A stretch of DNA of 64,000 bases from Mesorhizobium sp. SOD10 (GTDB taxonomy: Bacteria > Pseudomonadota > Alphaproteobacteria > Rhizobiales > Rhizobiaceae): positions 1 through 64,000 of the forward strand of contig CCNA01000004.1 in assembly GCA_000824805.1 (NCBI GenBank), written 5' to 3'. Every line of letters begins with the position of its first letter. Position 1 is the stretch's first letter. The notes below the pieces were generated by a model that saw only the letters and a program-made list of their open reading frames with translations, did no database searches and was not told the origin of the DNA. Shown piece by piece: positions 33,605 through 42,258 of the stretch. The position numbers and the translations under genes were made by a program.

Positions 33605-35086
33605 ATGAAACACCTCAACCGAACCGCCGCGCTCGGCGCGGCGCTTGCTCTGTTCACCGCCATGACCCCGGCGCTCGCCGATGGCGTCGCCTATGTCAAC
33701 AAGGGGCTTGTCGGCGTCGGCCGCATTCCGGCCAGCCAGAAGGACAAGTTCGGCGAGACTTTCGGTTCGGGTTCCGGCATGGCGATCGACACCAAGTCCT
33801 GGGCCCGCGACGGCGAGGGCTACAAGGGTTCGCTCTGGCTGTTGCCGGATCGCGGCTACAACGTCGTCGGCACCACCGATTATCGCCCGCGCCTCAACAC
33901 CATCTCGATCGAACTGACCCCGACTGCTCCCGGCGCGGCGCCCGCCGCCGGACAGGAACAGACCGGCGTCAAGGCGATGCTTGCCGACACCATGCTTCTG
34001 ACCGACGACAAGGGCGCCGATGCGACCGGACTCGATCCGCTCAACGGCGTGCGCGAAGCCGCCGGCGACATGCCGATCCTGCCGCAGGCCGAAAACGGCA
34101 AGCTGGCGCTCGACGACGAGGCGATCGTGCGCCTGCCCGACGGCACCATGTTCATCTCCGACGAATATGGTCCGAACATCTACCGCTTCTCGGCCGAGGG
34201 CCGGCTGATGTCGGCGACGCAGCCGCCGGCGGCCCTGGTGCCGATGCGCCACGGCAAGCCGAACTTCGCTTCCGACAACCCCGGCCCGGGCGCGGCCGAG
34301 CCCGATCCGAAGGATCCCGAGACCGGCCGCCAGAACAACCAGGGCCTCGAAGGCATGTCGATGACGCCGGACGGCAAGTTCCTGATCGCCGTGCTGCAAT
34401 CGGCGGCCCGCCAGGACGGTGGCGATTCCGGTTCGACCCGCCAGAACACCCGCGCGCTGGTCTATGACGCCTCCGATCTCGCCCATCTCAAGCTGGCGCA
34501 TGAATATGTCGTGCCGCTGCCGGTGTTCAAGGACGCCAAGGGCAAGACCAAGGTCGCCGCGCAGAGCGAGATCGTCGCGCTCTCCGACAAGAGCTTCCTG
34601 ATGCTGGCGCGCGACTCGGGCAACGGCCAGGGTCTGAAGGAGGCCGAGTCGGTCTACCGCAAGATCGAGATCGTCGATCTCTCCGCCGCGACCGACATCG
34701 CCAACGGTCCGTTCGACGCCGCCGACAAGCCGGTTGCACCGAAGGGCGTCGTCGATCCGTCGGTGACGCCGGCCAAGCTGACCCCGTTCATCGACATCAA
34801 TGACAAGGGCGAGCTCGGCCGCTTCGGCCTGCACAATGGCGCGCCGAACGACAAGAACAACCTCTCGGAGAAATGGGAAGCGATGTCGCTGGCCTCGGTG
34901 CTCGACCCGAAGCTGCCCGATGACTATTTCCTGTTCGTCGCCAACGACAACGACTTCCTCACCCAGGACGGCTTCCAGGTCGGCGCGCCCTATAAAGCCG
35001 AGGACGGCGCCGACGTCGACACCACTTTCCTGGTCTATCAGGTCACCCTGCCGGGACTGTCTGGGAACAGCCTCGCCGCGAACTAG
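33605..35086 (+). CDS. Secreted esterase-like activity of phytase family protein
   Basis: This 493-residue exported protein starts at the ATG at 33605 after AAGGGGAT. It has a signal peptide (NRTAALGAALALFTAMTPAL) cleaved near ALA|DG. The PF13449-type phytase-like beta-propeller has MAIDTKSW, SLWLLPDRGYNVVG, LPDGTMFISDEYGPNIYRF and NQGLEGMSMTPDGKFLIAV. It may hydrolyse phosphate or carboxylate esters in the periplasm, but the catalytic activity of this family is poorly characterised. No clear operon partner. Confidence 0.85.
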   Translation: MKHLNRTAALGAALALFTAMTPALADGVAYVNKGLVGVGRIPASQKDKFGETFGSGSGMAIDTKSWARDGEGYKGSLWLLPDRGYNVVGTTDYRPRLNTISIELTPTAPGAAPAAGQEQTGVKAMLADTMLLTDDKGADATGLDPLNGVREAAGDMPILPQAENGKLALDDEAIVRLPDGTMFISDEYGPNIYRFSAEGRLMSATQPPAALVPMRHGKPNFASDNPGPGAAEPDPKDPETGRQNNQGLEGMSMTPDGKFLIAVLQSAARQDGGDSGSTRQNTRALVYDASDLAHLKLAHEYVVPLPVFKDAKGKTKVAAQSEIVALSDKSFLMLARDSGNGQGLKEAESVYRKIEIVDLSAATDIANGPFDAADKPVAPKGVVDPSVTPAKLTPFIDINDKGELGRFGLHNGAPNDKNNLSEKWEAMSLASVLDPKLPDDYFLFVANDNDFLTQDGFQVGAPYKAEDGADVDTTFLVYQVTLPGLSGNSLAAN

Positions 35087-35145
35087 TTCTGCTTCGGTCG
35101 TGCCGAACGGCATGTGACCAAGCGCGGAAGGGATGCATGAGCGTT

Positions 35146-35170
35146 AGGCCCGCGATAGCATCGCGGGCCT
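35146..35170 (+). terminator. Terminator hairpin after the phytase-like gene
   Basis: AGGCCCGCGAT and ATCGCGGGCCT form a perfect 11-bp stem with a three-base loop (35157-35159), followed by GATTCATTTT. It lies 60 bp after the phytase-like gene and directly before the MATE gene. Confidence 0.7.
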
Positions 35171-35191
35171 GATTCATTTTCGGTGCCCGTT

Positions 35192-36658
35192 ATGGATGAC
35201 GACAAGCCCGCTCGAAGGCGGACCCACGACCTGACCAGCGGCCCCATCCCGCGCACGCTGCTGTTGTTCGCGCTGCCGGTGCTGGGCTCCAACGTGCTGC
35301 AGTCGCTCAACGGCTCGATCAACGCGGTCTGGGTCGGCCGCTTCCTTGGCGAAGCGGCGCTGACGGCGACCTCCAACGCCAATCTGGTGCTGTTCCTCAT
35401 CCTCGGCACCGTGTTCGGCATCGGCATGGCGGCGACTATCCTGGTGGCGCAGTCGGTCGGCGCCCGCGAGCTGCCCGAGGCGAAGCGCATCGTCGGCACC
35501 AGCGCTACCTTCTTCTTCCTCGTCTCGGTGCTGTTCGCCGTCTGCGGCTGGATTTGGGTCGACGCCATCCTGACCGGGCTCGGCACGCCGGCCGATGCCT
35601 TGCCGCTGGCACGCGCCTATCTGCGCATCATCTTCGTCGCCGTGCCGATGATGAATCTCCTGTCCTTCGTTATGACCGTGCTGCGTGGCGCCGGCGATTC
35701 GCGAACCCCATTCTTCTTCATGGCGCTGGCGGTCGTGCTCGACGTCGTGCTCAATCCGCTGCTGATCCGCGGCATCGGCCCTTTCCCCGCGCTCGGCATC
35801 GCGGGCTCGGCGGCGTCGACGCTGATCGGCCAGACGGTGAGCGTGATCGCCATCCTGATCGTGCTCTATGCGCGCCGGCACCCGCTGCGGCTGGCAGGTG
35901 CCGATCTTGCTTTGCTCAAGCCGGACCCGACGCTGCTGCGCATCGTCGTCTTCAAGGGCGTTCCGATGGGCCTGCAGATGATCGTCATCTCCGCGGCCGC
36001 GCTCACCGTGATGGGCATCGTCAACTCCTATGGCTCCCAGGTCGCGGCCGCTTACGGCATCGCCGCCCAGCTCTGGACCTATATCCAGATGCCAGCTCTC
36101 GCGATCGGCGCCGCCGTCTCCTCGATGGCCGCTCAGAATGTCGGCGCCGGCCGCTGGGACCGCATCGGCAAGGTCGCGGCCTCGGGCGTCGGTTTCAACC
36201 TTGTACTGACCGGCGCGCTGGTGGCGCTGCTTTTCGCCTTCGACCGCCCGGTGCTCAGCCTCTTCCTTAGCAACGACAGCGCCGCGATCGACATCGCCGC
36301 CCACATCAACAAGGTGGCGTCCTGGTCGTTCATCCTGTTCGGCGTCACGATCGTGCTGTTCGCCACGGTGCGCGCCACCGGCGCCGTCATGCCGCCGCTC
36401 ATCATCCTGATCATCTCGGTGTTGATCATTCGCACCGGCTTTGCCTATTCCATGCGCAGCGTCATCGGCCAGGAGGCGTTGTGGTTGAGCTTTCCGGCCG
36501 GCTCGATCGCCTCGCTCGTGCTCGCCGCAGCCTATTATCGCTTCGGCCGCTGGCGCACGATGCATATGATCGAGGACCGGCCGGCGGCAGGCGAGCCGCC
36601 CGATACGGGGCTCGGCGTGCCGCGCCAGCGCGCGCAACTCCTGCCGGAAACCGAATAG
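35192..36658 (+). CDS. MATE family efflux transporter
   Basis: This 488-residue inner-membrane cation-coupled multidrug exporter has 12 predicted helices and two MATE halves. Signature segments are FALPVLGSNVLQSLNGSINA (first helix), ALGIAGSAASTLIGQT and QVAAAYGIAAQLWTYIQMPA. The ATG at 35192 was preferred over a GTG at 35183. Substrate cannot be predicted. Confidence 0.9.
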   Translation: MDDDKPARRRTHDLTSGPIPRTLLLFALPVLGSNVLQSLNGSINAVWVGRFLGEAALTATSNANLVLFLILGTVFGIGMAATILVAQSVGARELPEAKRIVGTSATFFFLVSVLFAVCGWIWVDAILTGLGTPADALPLARAYLRIIFVAVPMMNLLSFVMTVLRGAGDSRTPFFFMALAVVLDVVLNPLLIRGIGPFPALGIAGSAASTLIGQTVSVIAILIVLYARRHPLRLAGADLALLKPDPTLLRIVVFKGVPMGLQMIVISAAALTVMGIVNSYGSQVAAAYGIAAQLWTYIQMPALAIGAAVSSMAAQNVGAGRWDRIGKVAASGVGFNLVLTGALVALLFAFDRPVLSLFLSNDSAAIDIAAHINKVASWSFILFGVTIVLFATVRATGAVMPPLIILIISVLIIRTGFAYSMRSVIGQEALWLSFPAGSIASLVLAAAYYRFGRWRTMHMIEDRPAAGEPPDTGLGVPRQRAQLLPETE

Positions 36659-36662
36659 CTAT

Positions 36663-36765
36663 AGCAATTCCAGGAAAAGTGCGCGGCGGTTTTCCGTCCG
36701 GAATTGCGCGAAAACAAAGAGTTAGAGTGGTTTGGCTATTCTATCAAAACGCTTAACCGCTCTAA
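36663..36765. repeat. Rhizobial palindromic repeat, family A, copy 3 (full)
   Basis: AGCAATTCCAGGAAAAGTGC through GTTTTCCGTCCGGAATTGCG is a palindrome with short arms, followed by CGAAAACAAAGAG and the second palindrome (TTAGAGTGG ... AACCGCTCTAA). It fills the gap between the convergent MATE and MFS stops and may act as a terminator for both. Confidence 0.8.
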
Positions 36766-36767
36766 GA

Positions 36768-37976
36768 CTACCGCGCGTATTTGGCGCCGAAGCCAAGCGC
36801 CACCAGCGAGAAGACGATGATCATGCCGGCAAAGGCCAGGCTCGCCACGGTGGCGCTCGCCAGGCTCGACAGGACGCCGATGCCGATCACCGGCAGCGCG
36901 TTGCCGCAGAAGCAGCAGATGAAGAAGGCCGAGACCACCTCGGCGCGGCGGTCGGCCGGCGCGATCTGGTTCACCACCTGCAGGCCGCCGCGATAACCGA
37001 GCGCCGCCGCCACGCCGCACACCGCGGTCGCCGCGATCATCAAGGCCATGGAGGCATAGACCTGGGCCGCCACGACCAGCGCCACGGCCGGGATCATCAG
37101 CGCCAGCGCGGCAAGCATGGTGGAGCGGGCGGACAACCGGGCGGTGCCGACAATCGTCGCCGCCGCCACGATCGACAACTCGAAGAACAGGCCACCGGCC
37201 TCGGCGTGATTGGTTGCATGGAGCTGCTGCGCCAGGATGCTCGGCGCCAACGCTGCGTAAAAACCGACCAGCGCCATGGCTCCGAAACCGGTCACCGCAG
37301 GCGCCACGAATTGCGCGCGGATATCGTCGGGCACCGAAAGCCGTGGCCGCAGCGAGACGTCCGAGAATCGCCCGGGTCTGGAGACCGTTTCCTGCGTGCG
37401 CCAGATCAGCACGGTGACCAGCGCAAGCAGCACGAGATAGACGGCAAATGTCAGCCTGAGCGGCCAGGGCGCATATTGGGCGAGCAACCCCGCCATAAGC
37501 GCGCCGATCCCGAGACCGATGAAGTTGGTGCTGGTGGCGATGACGGCGGCGCGCGACTTGTCCTTGCCTTCGATCAGTTCGGCAAGCCAGGCGGTGCCCG
37601 CTCCCGCGCCGACGCCGATGCCGAGGCCGCTCAGAATGCGGGCGATGTCGAGCCAGGCAAGGTTTTCGGCGAACAGGAAAAACAGCGCGCTGACCACGGC
37701 AACGCCCATCGCAGCGAGAGCGGCGGGACGGCGTCCGACGACATCCGACACACGGCCGAAAAACAGCAGCGCCGCCAGGTTGCCGACGACGTAGACGGCA
37801 TAAACCAGCGTCAGCGTGATCTGGGAGAAGCCGAAAGCCTGCTTGTAGATCACGTAAAGCGGGGTCAGCGCGGTGCTGCCGGCGAACAGCGCGGCGATCA
37901 TGGCGGCGACAGCGGTCATCGCGGCGCCCCCGCCAAGTTCATTGTCACGCGTCAGGGTTTGAGCGTAGCTGGTCAT
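36768..37976 (-). CDS. MFS transporter
   Basis: This 402-residue inner-membrane major facilitator has about 12 helices and motif A in the loop GRVSDVVGRRPAALAAMGVA. The start at 37976 (MTSYAQTLTRDNE) is chosen over an upstream codon. GIGVGAGAGTAWLAELIEGK is the glycine-rich segment of helix 5. Its nearest class could not be fixed beyond MFS; it may be a drug or metabolite exporter. It is divergent from the TMEM175-like channel with a palindrome between them. Confidence 0.85.
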   Translation of the reverse strand: MTSYAQTLTRDNELGGGAAMTAVAAMIAALFAGSTALTPLYVIYKQAFGFSQITLTLVYAVYVVGNLAALLFFGRVSDVVGRRPAALAAMGVAVVSALFFLFAENLAWLDIARILSGLGIGVGAGAGTAWLAELIEGKDKSRAAVIATSTNFIGLGIGALMAGLLAQYAPWPLRLTFAVYLVLLALVTVLIWRTQETVSRPGRFSDVSLRPRLSVPDDIRAQFVAPAVTGFGAMALVGFYAALAPSILAQQLHATNHAEAGGLFFELSIVAAATIVGTARLSARSTMLAALALMIPAVALVVAAQVYASMALMIAATAVCGVAAALGYRGGLQVVNQIAPADRRAEVVSAFFICCFCGNALPVIGIGVLSSLASATVASLAFAGMIIVFSLVALGFGAKYAR

Positions 37977-38041
37977 GGCGAACTCCGAGGGTTGCAAGCC
38001 CAACGCCTGTGTAATGGCGCCGTTCCAACCAGCGAACGCCC

Positions 38042-38061
38042 TCCTGACAGTTCTGGCAGGA
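38042..38061. promoter_or_regulatory. Near-perfect 20-bp palindrome between divergent genes
   Basis: TCCTGACAG, TT, CTGGCAGGA has one mismatched pair. It sits 65 bp upstream of the MFS gene and 53 bp upstream of the channel gene, a plausible shared operator. No regulator is encoded beside it. Confidence 0.4.
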
Positions 38062-38114
38062 TGGTCAGCCGCTGTATCCTCCCGTAACGTCAATCAATCT
38101 GTGACGGAGGAATC

Positions 38115-38690
38115 ATGGGCAAGGGACGCGTCGAGGCATTCACCGATGGCGTCGTCGCCATCATCATCACCATCATGGTGCTGGAGTTGAAAGTGCCGCA
38201 TGGCAAGGATTTTTCAGCCCTTTTGCCGCAGTGGCCGATCTTCTTCTGCTACGTGCTCTCCTTCATCAATGTCGGCATCTACTGGAACAATCTGCACAAC
38301 ATGTTCCACACGGTGCAGCGCGTCGACGGGCGCGTGCTCTGGGCCAACCTGAACCTTCTGTTCTGGCTTTCGCTGATGCCGGTGACCACCGCCTTCATGG
38401 GTGAAAACGAATTCGCTCCGGCGCCCGTGGCGGTTTACGGCATCGACCTCGCGCTTTGCGCCATCGCCTATACCATCCTGGTTATCAAGCTGCGCCATCT
38501 GCACGGCGCCGACACGACCTTTGCCAAGGCGGTGGGCCACGACAACAAAGGCAAGATCTCGCTGGCGCTCTACATCGCCGCCATCCTGCTCAGCTTCTTC
38601 AACCAGTGGATCAGCGTGGCGATCTATGTGCTTGTAGCGGCCATCTGGTTTGCACCCGACAGGCGCTTCGAGAGACTGATCGAAAAATAG
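38115..38690 (+). CDS. TMEM175/DUF1211 family channel-like membrane protein
   Basis: This 191-residue protein has about six hydrophobic segments. The conserved start KGRVEAFTDGVVAIIITIMV matches the RxxxFSD-type motif of the TMEM175 family (here RVEAFTD), which in other bacteria and in lysosomes forms potassium channels. NVGIYWNNLHNMFHTVQRVD is also typical. Function as a K+ leak channel is inferred from family. Confidence 0.85.
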   Translation: MGKGRVEAFTDGVVAIIITIMVLELKVPHGKDFSALLPQWPIFFCYVLSFINVGIYWNNLHNMFHTVQRVDGRVLWANLNLLFWLSLMPVTTAFMGENEFAPAPVAVYGIDLALCAIAYTILVIKLRHLHGADTTFAKAVGHDNKGKISLALYIAAILLSFFNQWISVAIYVLVAAIWFAPDRRFERLIEK

Positions 38691-38693
38691 AAC

Positions 38694-38975
38694 TTACTTG
38701 CGCATCGCTTTGAGCTTCTCGGCCGCCGAGGCGGCAAGGTCGGCATAGCGCTCCTCCAGCCGCTCGGCCGCCTTGATGATCGAGAAGTCGTGGCCGAATT
38801 TCTCCAGCGCCAGCCGCAACTTCTCGGCGAAATCCGCCTGGTTCTCCAGCGCCGCGAACAGTGTTTTCACCTGCGCCTCGCTGATATCGGGACTGGCGAG
38901 CATCTTCGGCACCTCGCGGGCCATCTGGTCGCCATTGGCGGTCTGCTCTTTCAGGATTCCGATCCAATCGGTCAA
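38694..38975 (-). CDS. Conserved hypothetical helical protein
   Basis: This 93-residue acidic helical protein probably starts at TTG 38975 (TDWIGILKEQTANGDQMARE), behind a good AGGAG; no ATG fits. Later text is ALENQADFAEKLRLALEKFG and LEERYADLAASAAEKLKAM, suggesting a bundle or coiled coil. It shares a terminator-free four-base gap with the convergent channel gene. A tandem array lies upstream. Function unknown. Confidence 0.6.
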   Translation of the reverse strand: MTDWIGILKEQTANGDQMAREVPKMLASPDISEAQVKTLFAALENQADFAEKLRLALEKFGHDFSIIKAAERLEERYADLAASAAEKLKAMRK

Positions 38976-39022
38976 ATGCCGGGCTCCTTTTTCCGGACAG
39001 CATGCGCGGCAGACGCAGCGAT

Positions 39023-39134
39023 GGTCAACCCGTTGCGACTGCAAGTCGTCAACTCATTGCGACTGTAAGTCGTCAACCCGTTGCGACTGTAAGTCGTCAA
39101 CCCGTTGCGACGTAAGTCGTCAACCCGTTGCGGC
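39023..39134. repeat. 24-bp tandem array of bulged palindromes
   Basis: About 4.6 copies of a 24-bp unit beginning GTCGTCAACCCGTTGCGAC and ending TGTAA follow one another (39023-39044 partial, 39045-39068, 39069-39092, 39093-39115, 39116-39134 partial). One copy has AACTCA in place of AACCCG, another lacks one base. Across unit boundaries GTTGCGACT and AGTCGTCAAC form a palindrome with a single bulged base. The array lies between the small hypothetical gene and the SDR gene, about 60 bp upstream of the SDR start. It is either a clustered binding site or a slippage-prone repeat. Confidence 0.85.
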
Positions 39135-39192
39135 TATTGCCTCGGCGGCGTCCGGCGTTAAGTTCGGCCCGACCCGAACAAGGATGGAAATT

Positions 39193-40059
39193 ATGACCAG
39201 CGACACCGAAATCCAGACCGCCCTGCCCGCTTTCGCCTCCGGCAATGTCGCCGTCATCACCGGCGGCGCCAGCGGCATCGGCCTTGCCGCCGCGAAACGG
39301 TTCGCCGGGCTGGGCATGAAGACGGTTCTTGCCGACATCGGCGGCGTTCGCCTCGATCAGGCCAAACAGGCGGTCGCCGCGATCGCCGGCGACGATGCCG
39401 TCCTTCCAATTCCCACCGACGTATCCAAGGCCGAGGAGGTCGACCGGCTGGCGGAGCTCGCTTGCGGCGCCTTCGGCGCGGTGTCGGTGCTGATGAACAA
39501 TGCCGGGGTCGGCAACAATCCGGGCAAGCCCTGGGAGAACCGCGACGCCTGGAAGCGGCTGCTGGACATCAATTTCTGGGGCGTCGTGCATGGCGTCGAG
39601 GCCTTCGCGCCGCGCATGCTCGCCGCCGAGAAGCCGGCTCTCATCATCAACACCGGCTCCAAGCAGGGCATCACCACCCCGCCCGGCAATCTCGCCTACA
39701 ACGTCTCCAAGGCCGGCGTGAAGACTTTTACCGAAGGGCTGGCGCATGCGCTCCGCAACGAACCTGGCGCGAAAGTATCGGCGCATCTGCTGATCCCCGG
39801 CTTCACCTATACCGGCCTGACCGAGGGCGCGACGGAAAAGCCGGCTGGCGCCTGGACCGGCGAGCAGGTGATCGACTTCATGCTGGCATCGCTGATCGAC
39901 AACGACTTCTACATCCTCTGCCCCGACAACGAGGTGGCGCGGCCGATCGACGAAAAGCGAATGGCCTGGGCGATGGGCGACATCATCGAAAACCGCCCTG
40001 CCCTGTCGCGCTGGCACCCGGAGCACAAGGATGCGTTCGCGGCCTTCATGAACCGCTGA
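39193..40059 (+). CDS. SDR family NAD(P)-dependent oxidoreductase
   Basis: This 288-residue classical short-chain dehydrogenase has cofactor motif TGGASGIGLAA near residue 24, NNAG (VLMNNAGVG) and the catalytic set with Ser in NTGSKQG and YNVSK (Tyr/Lys). The ATG at 39193 has AGGA eight bases upstream; an in-frame ATG at 39184 is possible. The C-terminal tail (DEKRMAWAMGDIIENRPALS) is distinctive. Substrate unknown. The array upstream may affect its expression. Confidence 0.88.
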   Translation: MTSDTEIQTALPAFASGNVAVITGGASGIGLAAAKRFAGLGMKTVLADIGGVRLDQAKQAVAAIAGDDAVLPIPTDVSKAEEVDRLAELACGAFGAVSVLMNNAGVGNNPGKPWENRDAWKRLLDINFWGVVHGVEAFAPRMLAAEKPALIINTGSKQGITTPPGNLAYNVSKAGVKTFTEGLAHALRNEPGAKVSAHLLIPGFTYTGLTEGATEKPAGAWTGEQVIDFMLASLIDNDFYILCPDNEVARPIDEKRMAWAMGDIIENRPALSRWHPEHKDAFAAFMNR

Positions 40060-40067
40060 CGGCCGTC

Positions 40068-40559
40068 TCAAGCCGCCGCTTTCTTCTTGGAGGCGCTCTT
40101 CCCGGCCGCGGTCTTCTTTGTGGCCGCGCCGGCGGTCTTGGGCGCATGCTTGGTGCCGTTCTTTCCGGCAACGGCCTTGGTGGCCTTTTGGGCGATCTCG
40201 CGGTCGTGCCGTTTTGCCGCCGCCTCGCATTTCGACCGGATTTCCTCGACTTCGGATTCCGTCAAATGTTCGATGCCGATGAAATGATTGTGGGCGCGGC
40301 TGACCCTGATCAGCTCGTCCAGCTTGGCCTGGATCGCCGCGCCGTCGCGATTCTGCGTGTTCTGGATCAGGAAAACCATCAGGAAGGTGACGATGGTGGT
40401 GCCTGTATTGATGACCAGTTGCCAGGTGTCGGAAAACCCGAACATCGGGCCGCTCAACGCCCATGCAACCACGATCAGCACGCAGATGGCAAAGGTTGCC
40501 GGCAGGCCGGCCAGATGCGCGACCTGGTTGGCTATCCGCGTAAAAGCTTTCTCGATCAT
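40068..40559 (-). CDS. Low-affinity iron permease family protein
   Basis: This 163-residue protein opens with FTRIANQVAHLAGLPATFAI and has two membrane segments (PATFAICVLIVVAWALSGP; NTGTTIVTFLMVFLIQNTQN), the pattern of the low-affinity iron permease (Fet4-like) family PF04120. The C-terminal 40 residues are Lys/Ala-rich (KTAGAATKKTAAGKSASKKK), like a histone-tail sequence and unusual for a permease. Whether it transports iron in bacteria is not established. It is convergent with the SDR. Confidence 0.8.
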   Translation of the reverse strand: MIEKAFTRIANQVAHLAGLPATFAICVLIVVAWALSGPMFGFSDTWQLVINTGTTIVTFLMVFLIQNTQNRDGAAIQAKLDELIRVSRAHNHFIGIEHLTESEVEEIRSKCEAAAKRHDREIAQKATKAVAGKNGTKHAPKTAGAATKKTAAGKSASKKKAAA

Positions 40560-40885
40560 GCAAGTCCCTCGAACCGTGGATGCGCAGGCATTTGCCAAGA
40601 AACAAGCTGCCGCCCGCTCCGGTTCCCAGGAACCTAATTTTCATGTCCGCGCGCGGTTGCAATCGGCTACACGCAGAAAGCGCTGCTTCGCGAAAAAACA
40701 CCTTATCCGTTGTTTGCGATAGTGCCGGTGCAGGCCGAAAGCCTGTTCCTTCCGCTTCACGGCGGTTTACCTCCAAGCCCCTTCCGCTGCGCCACCCCCG
40801 CATGGCGGAAGGGGCAGCACTTCCCGGCAGCGAAGCGTAGCATCAAGACAGCGCCGTCATGCGTTCGACGACGTTGACCTATATG
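40560..40885. other. 326-bp gap with one strong inverted repeat
   Basis: No gene is supported here. The inverted repeat GCCCCTTCCGC (40777-40787) and GCGGAAGGGGC (40805-40815) is perfect over 11 bp with a 17-base loop. It lies 3' of the minus-strand acetyltransferase and may be its terminator, though no T-run follows. The rest is featureless. Confidence 0.6.
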
Positions 40886-41527
40886 TCAGAGAGTGTTGTC
40901 TTCCCAGCGATCGAGAAATGCCTCGATCGGCATAGTCTGCATGTCGGGGATTGCGCTCGCCAGTTTCTCGGGCGCCCAGTCCCACCAGGCGAGGGCTTCG
41001 ACGCGCGCCGCGACTGTGGTGGAGAACCGCCGGCGCAGCGGCTTTGCCGGAACCCCGGCCACGATCGTGTAGGGCGCGACGTCGTGCGTCACAACCGCAT
41101 TGGCGCCAATGACGGCGCCATTGCCGATCGCGACGCCCGGCATGACGACCGCGCCATGGCCGATCCAGACATCGTGGCCGACATTGACCGATTTTGCCTG
41201 TCGGCGCGCACGGAATTCGGTGTCGACGCCCAGCCAGCGGAAATACTCGTTCGGTCGGTAGCTGACCTTGTGCTGCGTCAGCCGCTCGATCGGGTGCTCG
41301 AGCGCGTTGATGCGGCTGTTGGCGGCAATCGAGCAGAACTTGCCGATCGTCGTGTAGATCGCCTCGGAGTGACGCTCGAAATAGGAAAAGTCGCCGACGC
41401 TCACCTCGCGCAGGATCACCCGCTCGCCGATCGAGGCATAGCGGCCGAGCTTGCATCCCTTCAGCTCCGCGGTCGGATGGATGCGCGGCTCGGGATCCTT
41501 GAGGACGAGGTTTTCAGGACGGTTCAT
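40886..41527 (-). CDS. Hexapeptide-repeat acetyltransferase (left-handed beta helix)
   Basis: This 213-residue protein carries isoleucine-patch hexapeptides (KLGRYASIGERVILREVSVG and IGKFCSIAANSRINALEHPI, then VNVGHDVWIGHGAVVMPGVA and IGNGAVIGANAVVTHDVAPY). The His of DVWIGHGA is the typical catalytic histidine of CatB/VatD-like acetyltransferases. It may belong to the group often found beside phosphonate genes (phn_thr type), but no phosphonate genes are visible here. Acceptor substrate unknown. Gene is on its own. Confidence 0.83.
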   Translation of the reverse strand: MNRPENLVLKDPEPRIHPTAELKGCKLGRYASIGERVILREVSVGDFSYFERHSEAIYTTIGKFCSIAANSRINALEHPIERLTQHKVSYRPNEYFRWLGVDTEFRARRQAKSVNVGHDVWIGHGAVVMPGVAIGNGAVIGANAVVTHDVAPYTIVAGVPAKPLRRRFSTTVAARVEALAWWDWAPEKLASAIPDMQTMPIEAFLDRWEDNTL

Positions 41528-41593
41528 GAGGGGGCTTTACGCCGGCGGGGGCGGCCCCGCAAGCGCGACCTGTCCTCGGCCAAGCCTGTCGGG

Positions 41594-42079
41594 CTATTGC
41601 GGCTTGCCCTTGGTCCACACCACGTTCTGGCCGTAGAGCGGCACGGTCGTGATCGACATCTTCGCCGAGCCGTTCTGCACCTGACGCGAATGCGACAGAT
41701 AAATCAGCGTCTCGTTCTTCTTGTCGTAGATGCGGTTCACCACCTGCTTTTTCCAGATCAGGCTGAGGCCCTGCTTGAAAACCTCCTCGCCGCCCTCGCT
41801 CATGTCGATGTCGCCGATGGTGATCGGCCCGGTCTGGCGGCAGGAGATCGAAGAATCGGAAGGATCCTCGAACCAGTTGCCCTTATGCAGCCGGTCGATG
41901 ATGCTGCGGTCGAAATAGGCGACATGACAGGTGACGCCGTCAACCTTGGGGTCCTTGATCGCGTCGACCATGATGTCGTTGCCGACCCAGTCGACACCCA
42001 CTTTACCCACTTCGTCAGCCATGGCCGCGCCGGCGCTCAGGGCAAGACAGGCGGCGAACAAGCCGATCAGTTTTCGCAA
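41594..42079 (-). CDS. creA: CreA family periplasmic protein
   Basis: This 161-residue secreted protein has a signal peptide (KLIGLFAACLALSAGAAMAD) cleaved at AMA|DE. Core CreA motifs are GVDWVGNDIMVDAIKDPKVD, GVTCHVAYFDRSII, and DPSDSSISCRQTGPI with two conserved cysteines. The function of CreA is unknown; in E. coli it sits beside the creBCD genes, which are not present here. Divergent from the SCO gene. Confidence 0.9.
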   Translation of the reverse strand: MRKLIGLFAACLALSAGAAMADEVGKVGVDWVGNDIMVDAIKDPKVDGVTCHVAYFDRSIIDRLHKGNWFEDPSDSSISCRQTGPITIGDIDMSEGGEEVFKQGLSLIWKKQVVNRIYDKKNETLIYLSHSRQVQNGSAKMSITTVPLYGQNVVWTKGKPQ

Positions 42080-42258
42080 GGAAGCCTCCTCGGTTCACGT
42101 TTGCCGATGTCAGGTGGGACAGGATCGAGGCGTTTGCAAGCCGATCGGCCTGCCTGGCCGCTTGCGGCAACGCGACATCTTTGCGCGGTCGGCGCCAACC
42201 CGTTAAGACTGTCGCCAAACTGGCTTTCAGCCAAAGCAATGGCGACGGACATTCACTG

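Noticed and set aside
39023..39134. CRISPR array
   Set aside because: The repeats are directly adjacent with no spacers, and no cas gene is present.
38773..39192. Extension of the SDR frame through the 24-bp array
   Set aside because: Because the unit is a multiple of three the frame stays open, giving a cysteine-rich repeat peptide. The SDR fold and a good ribosome-binding site point to 39193 as the start.
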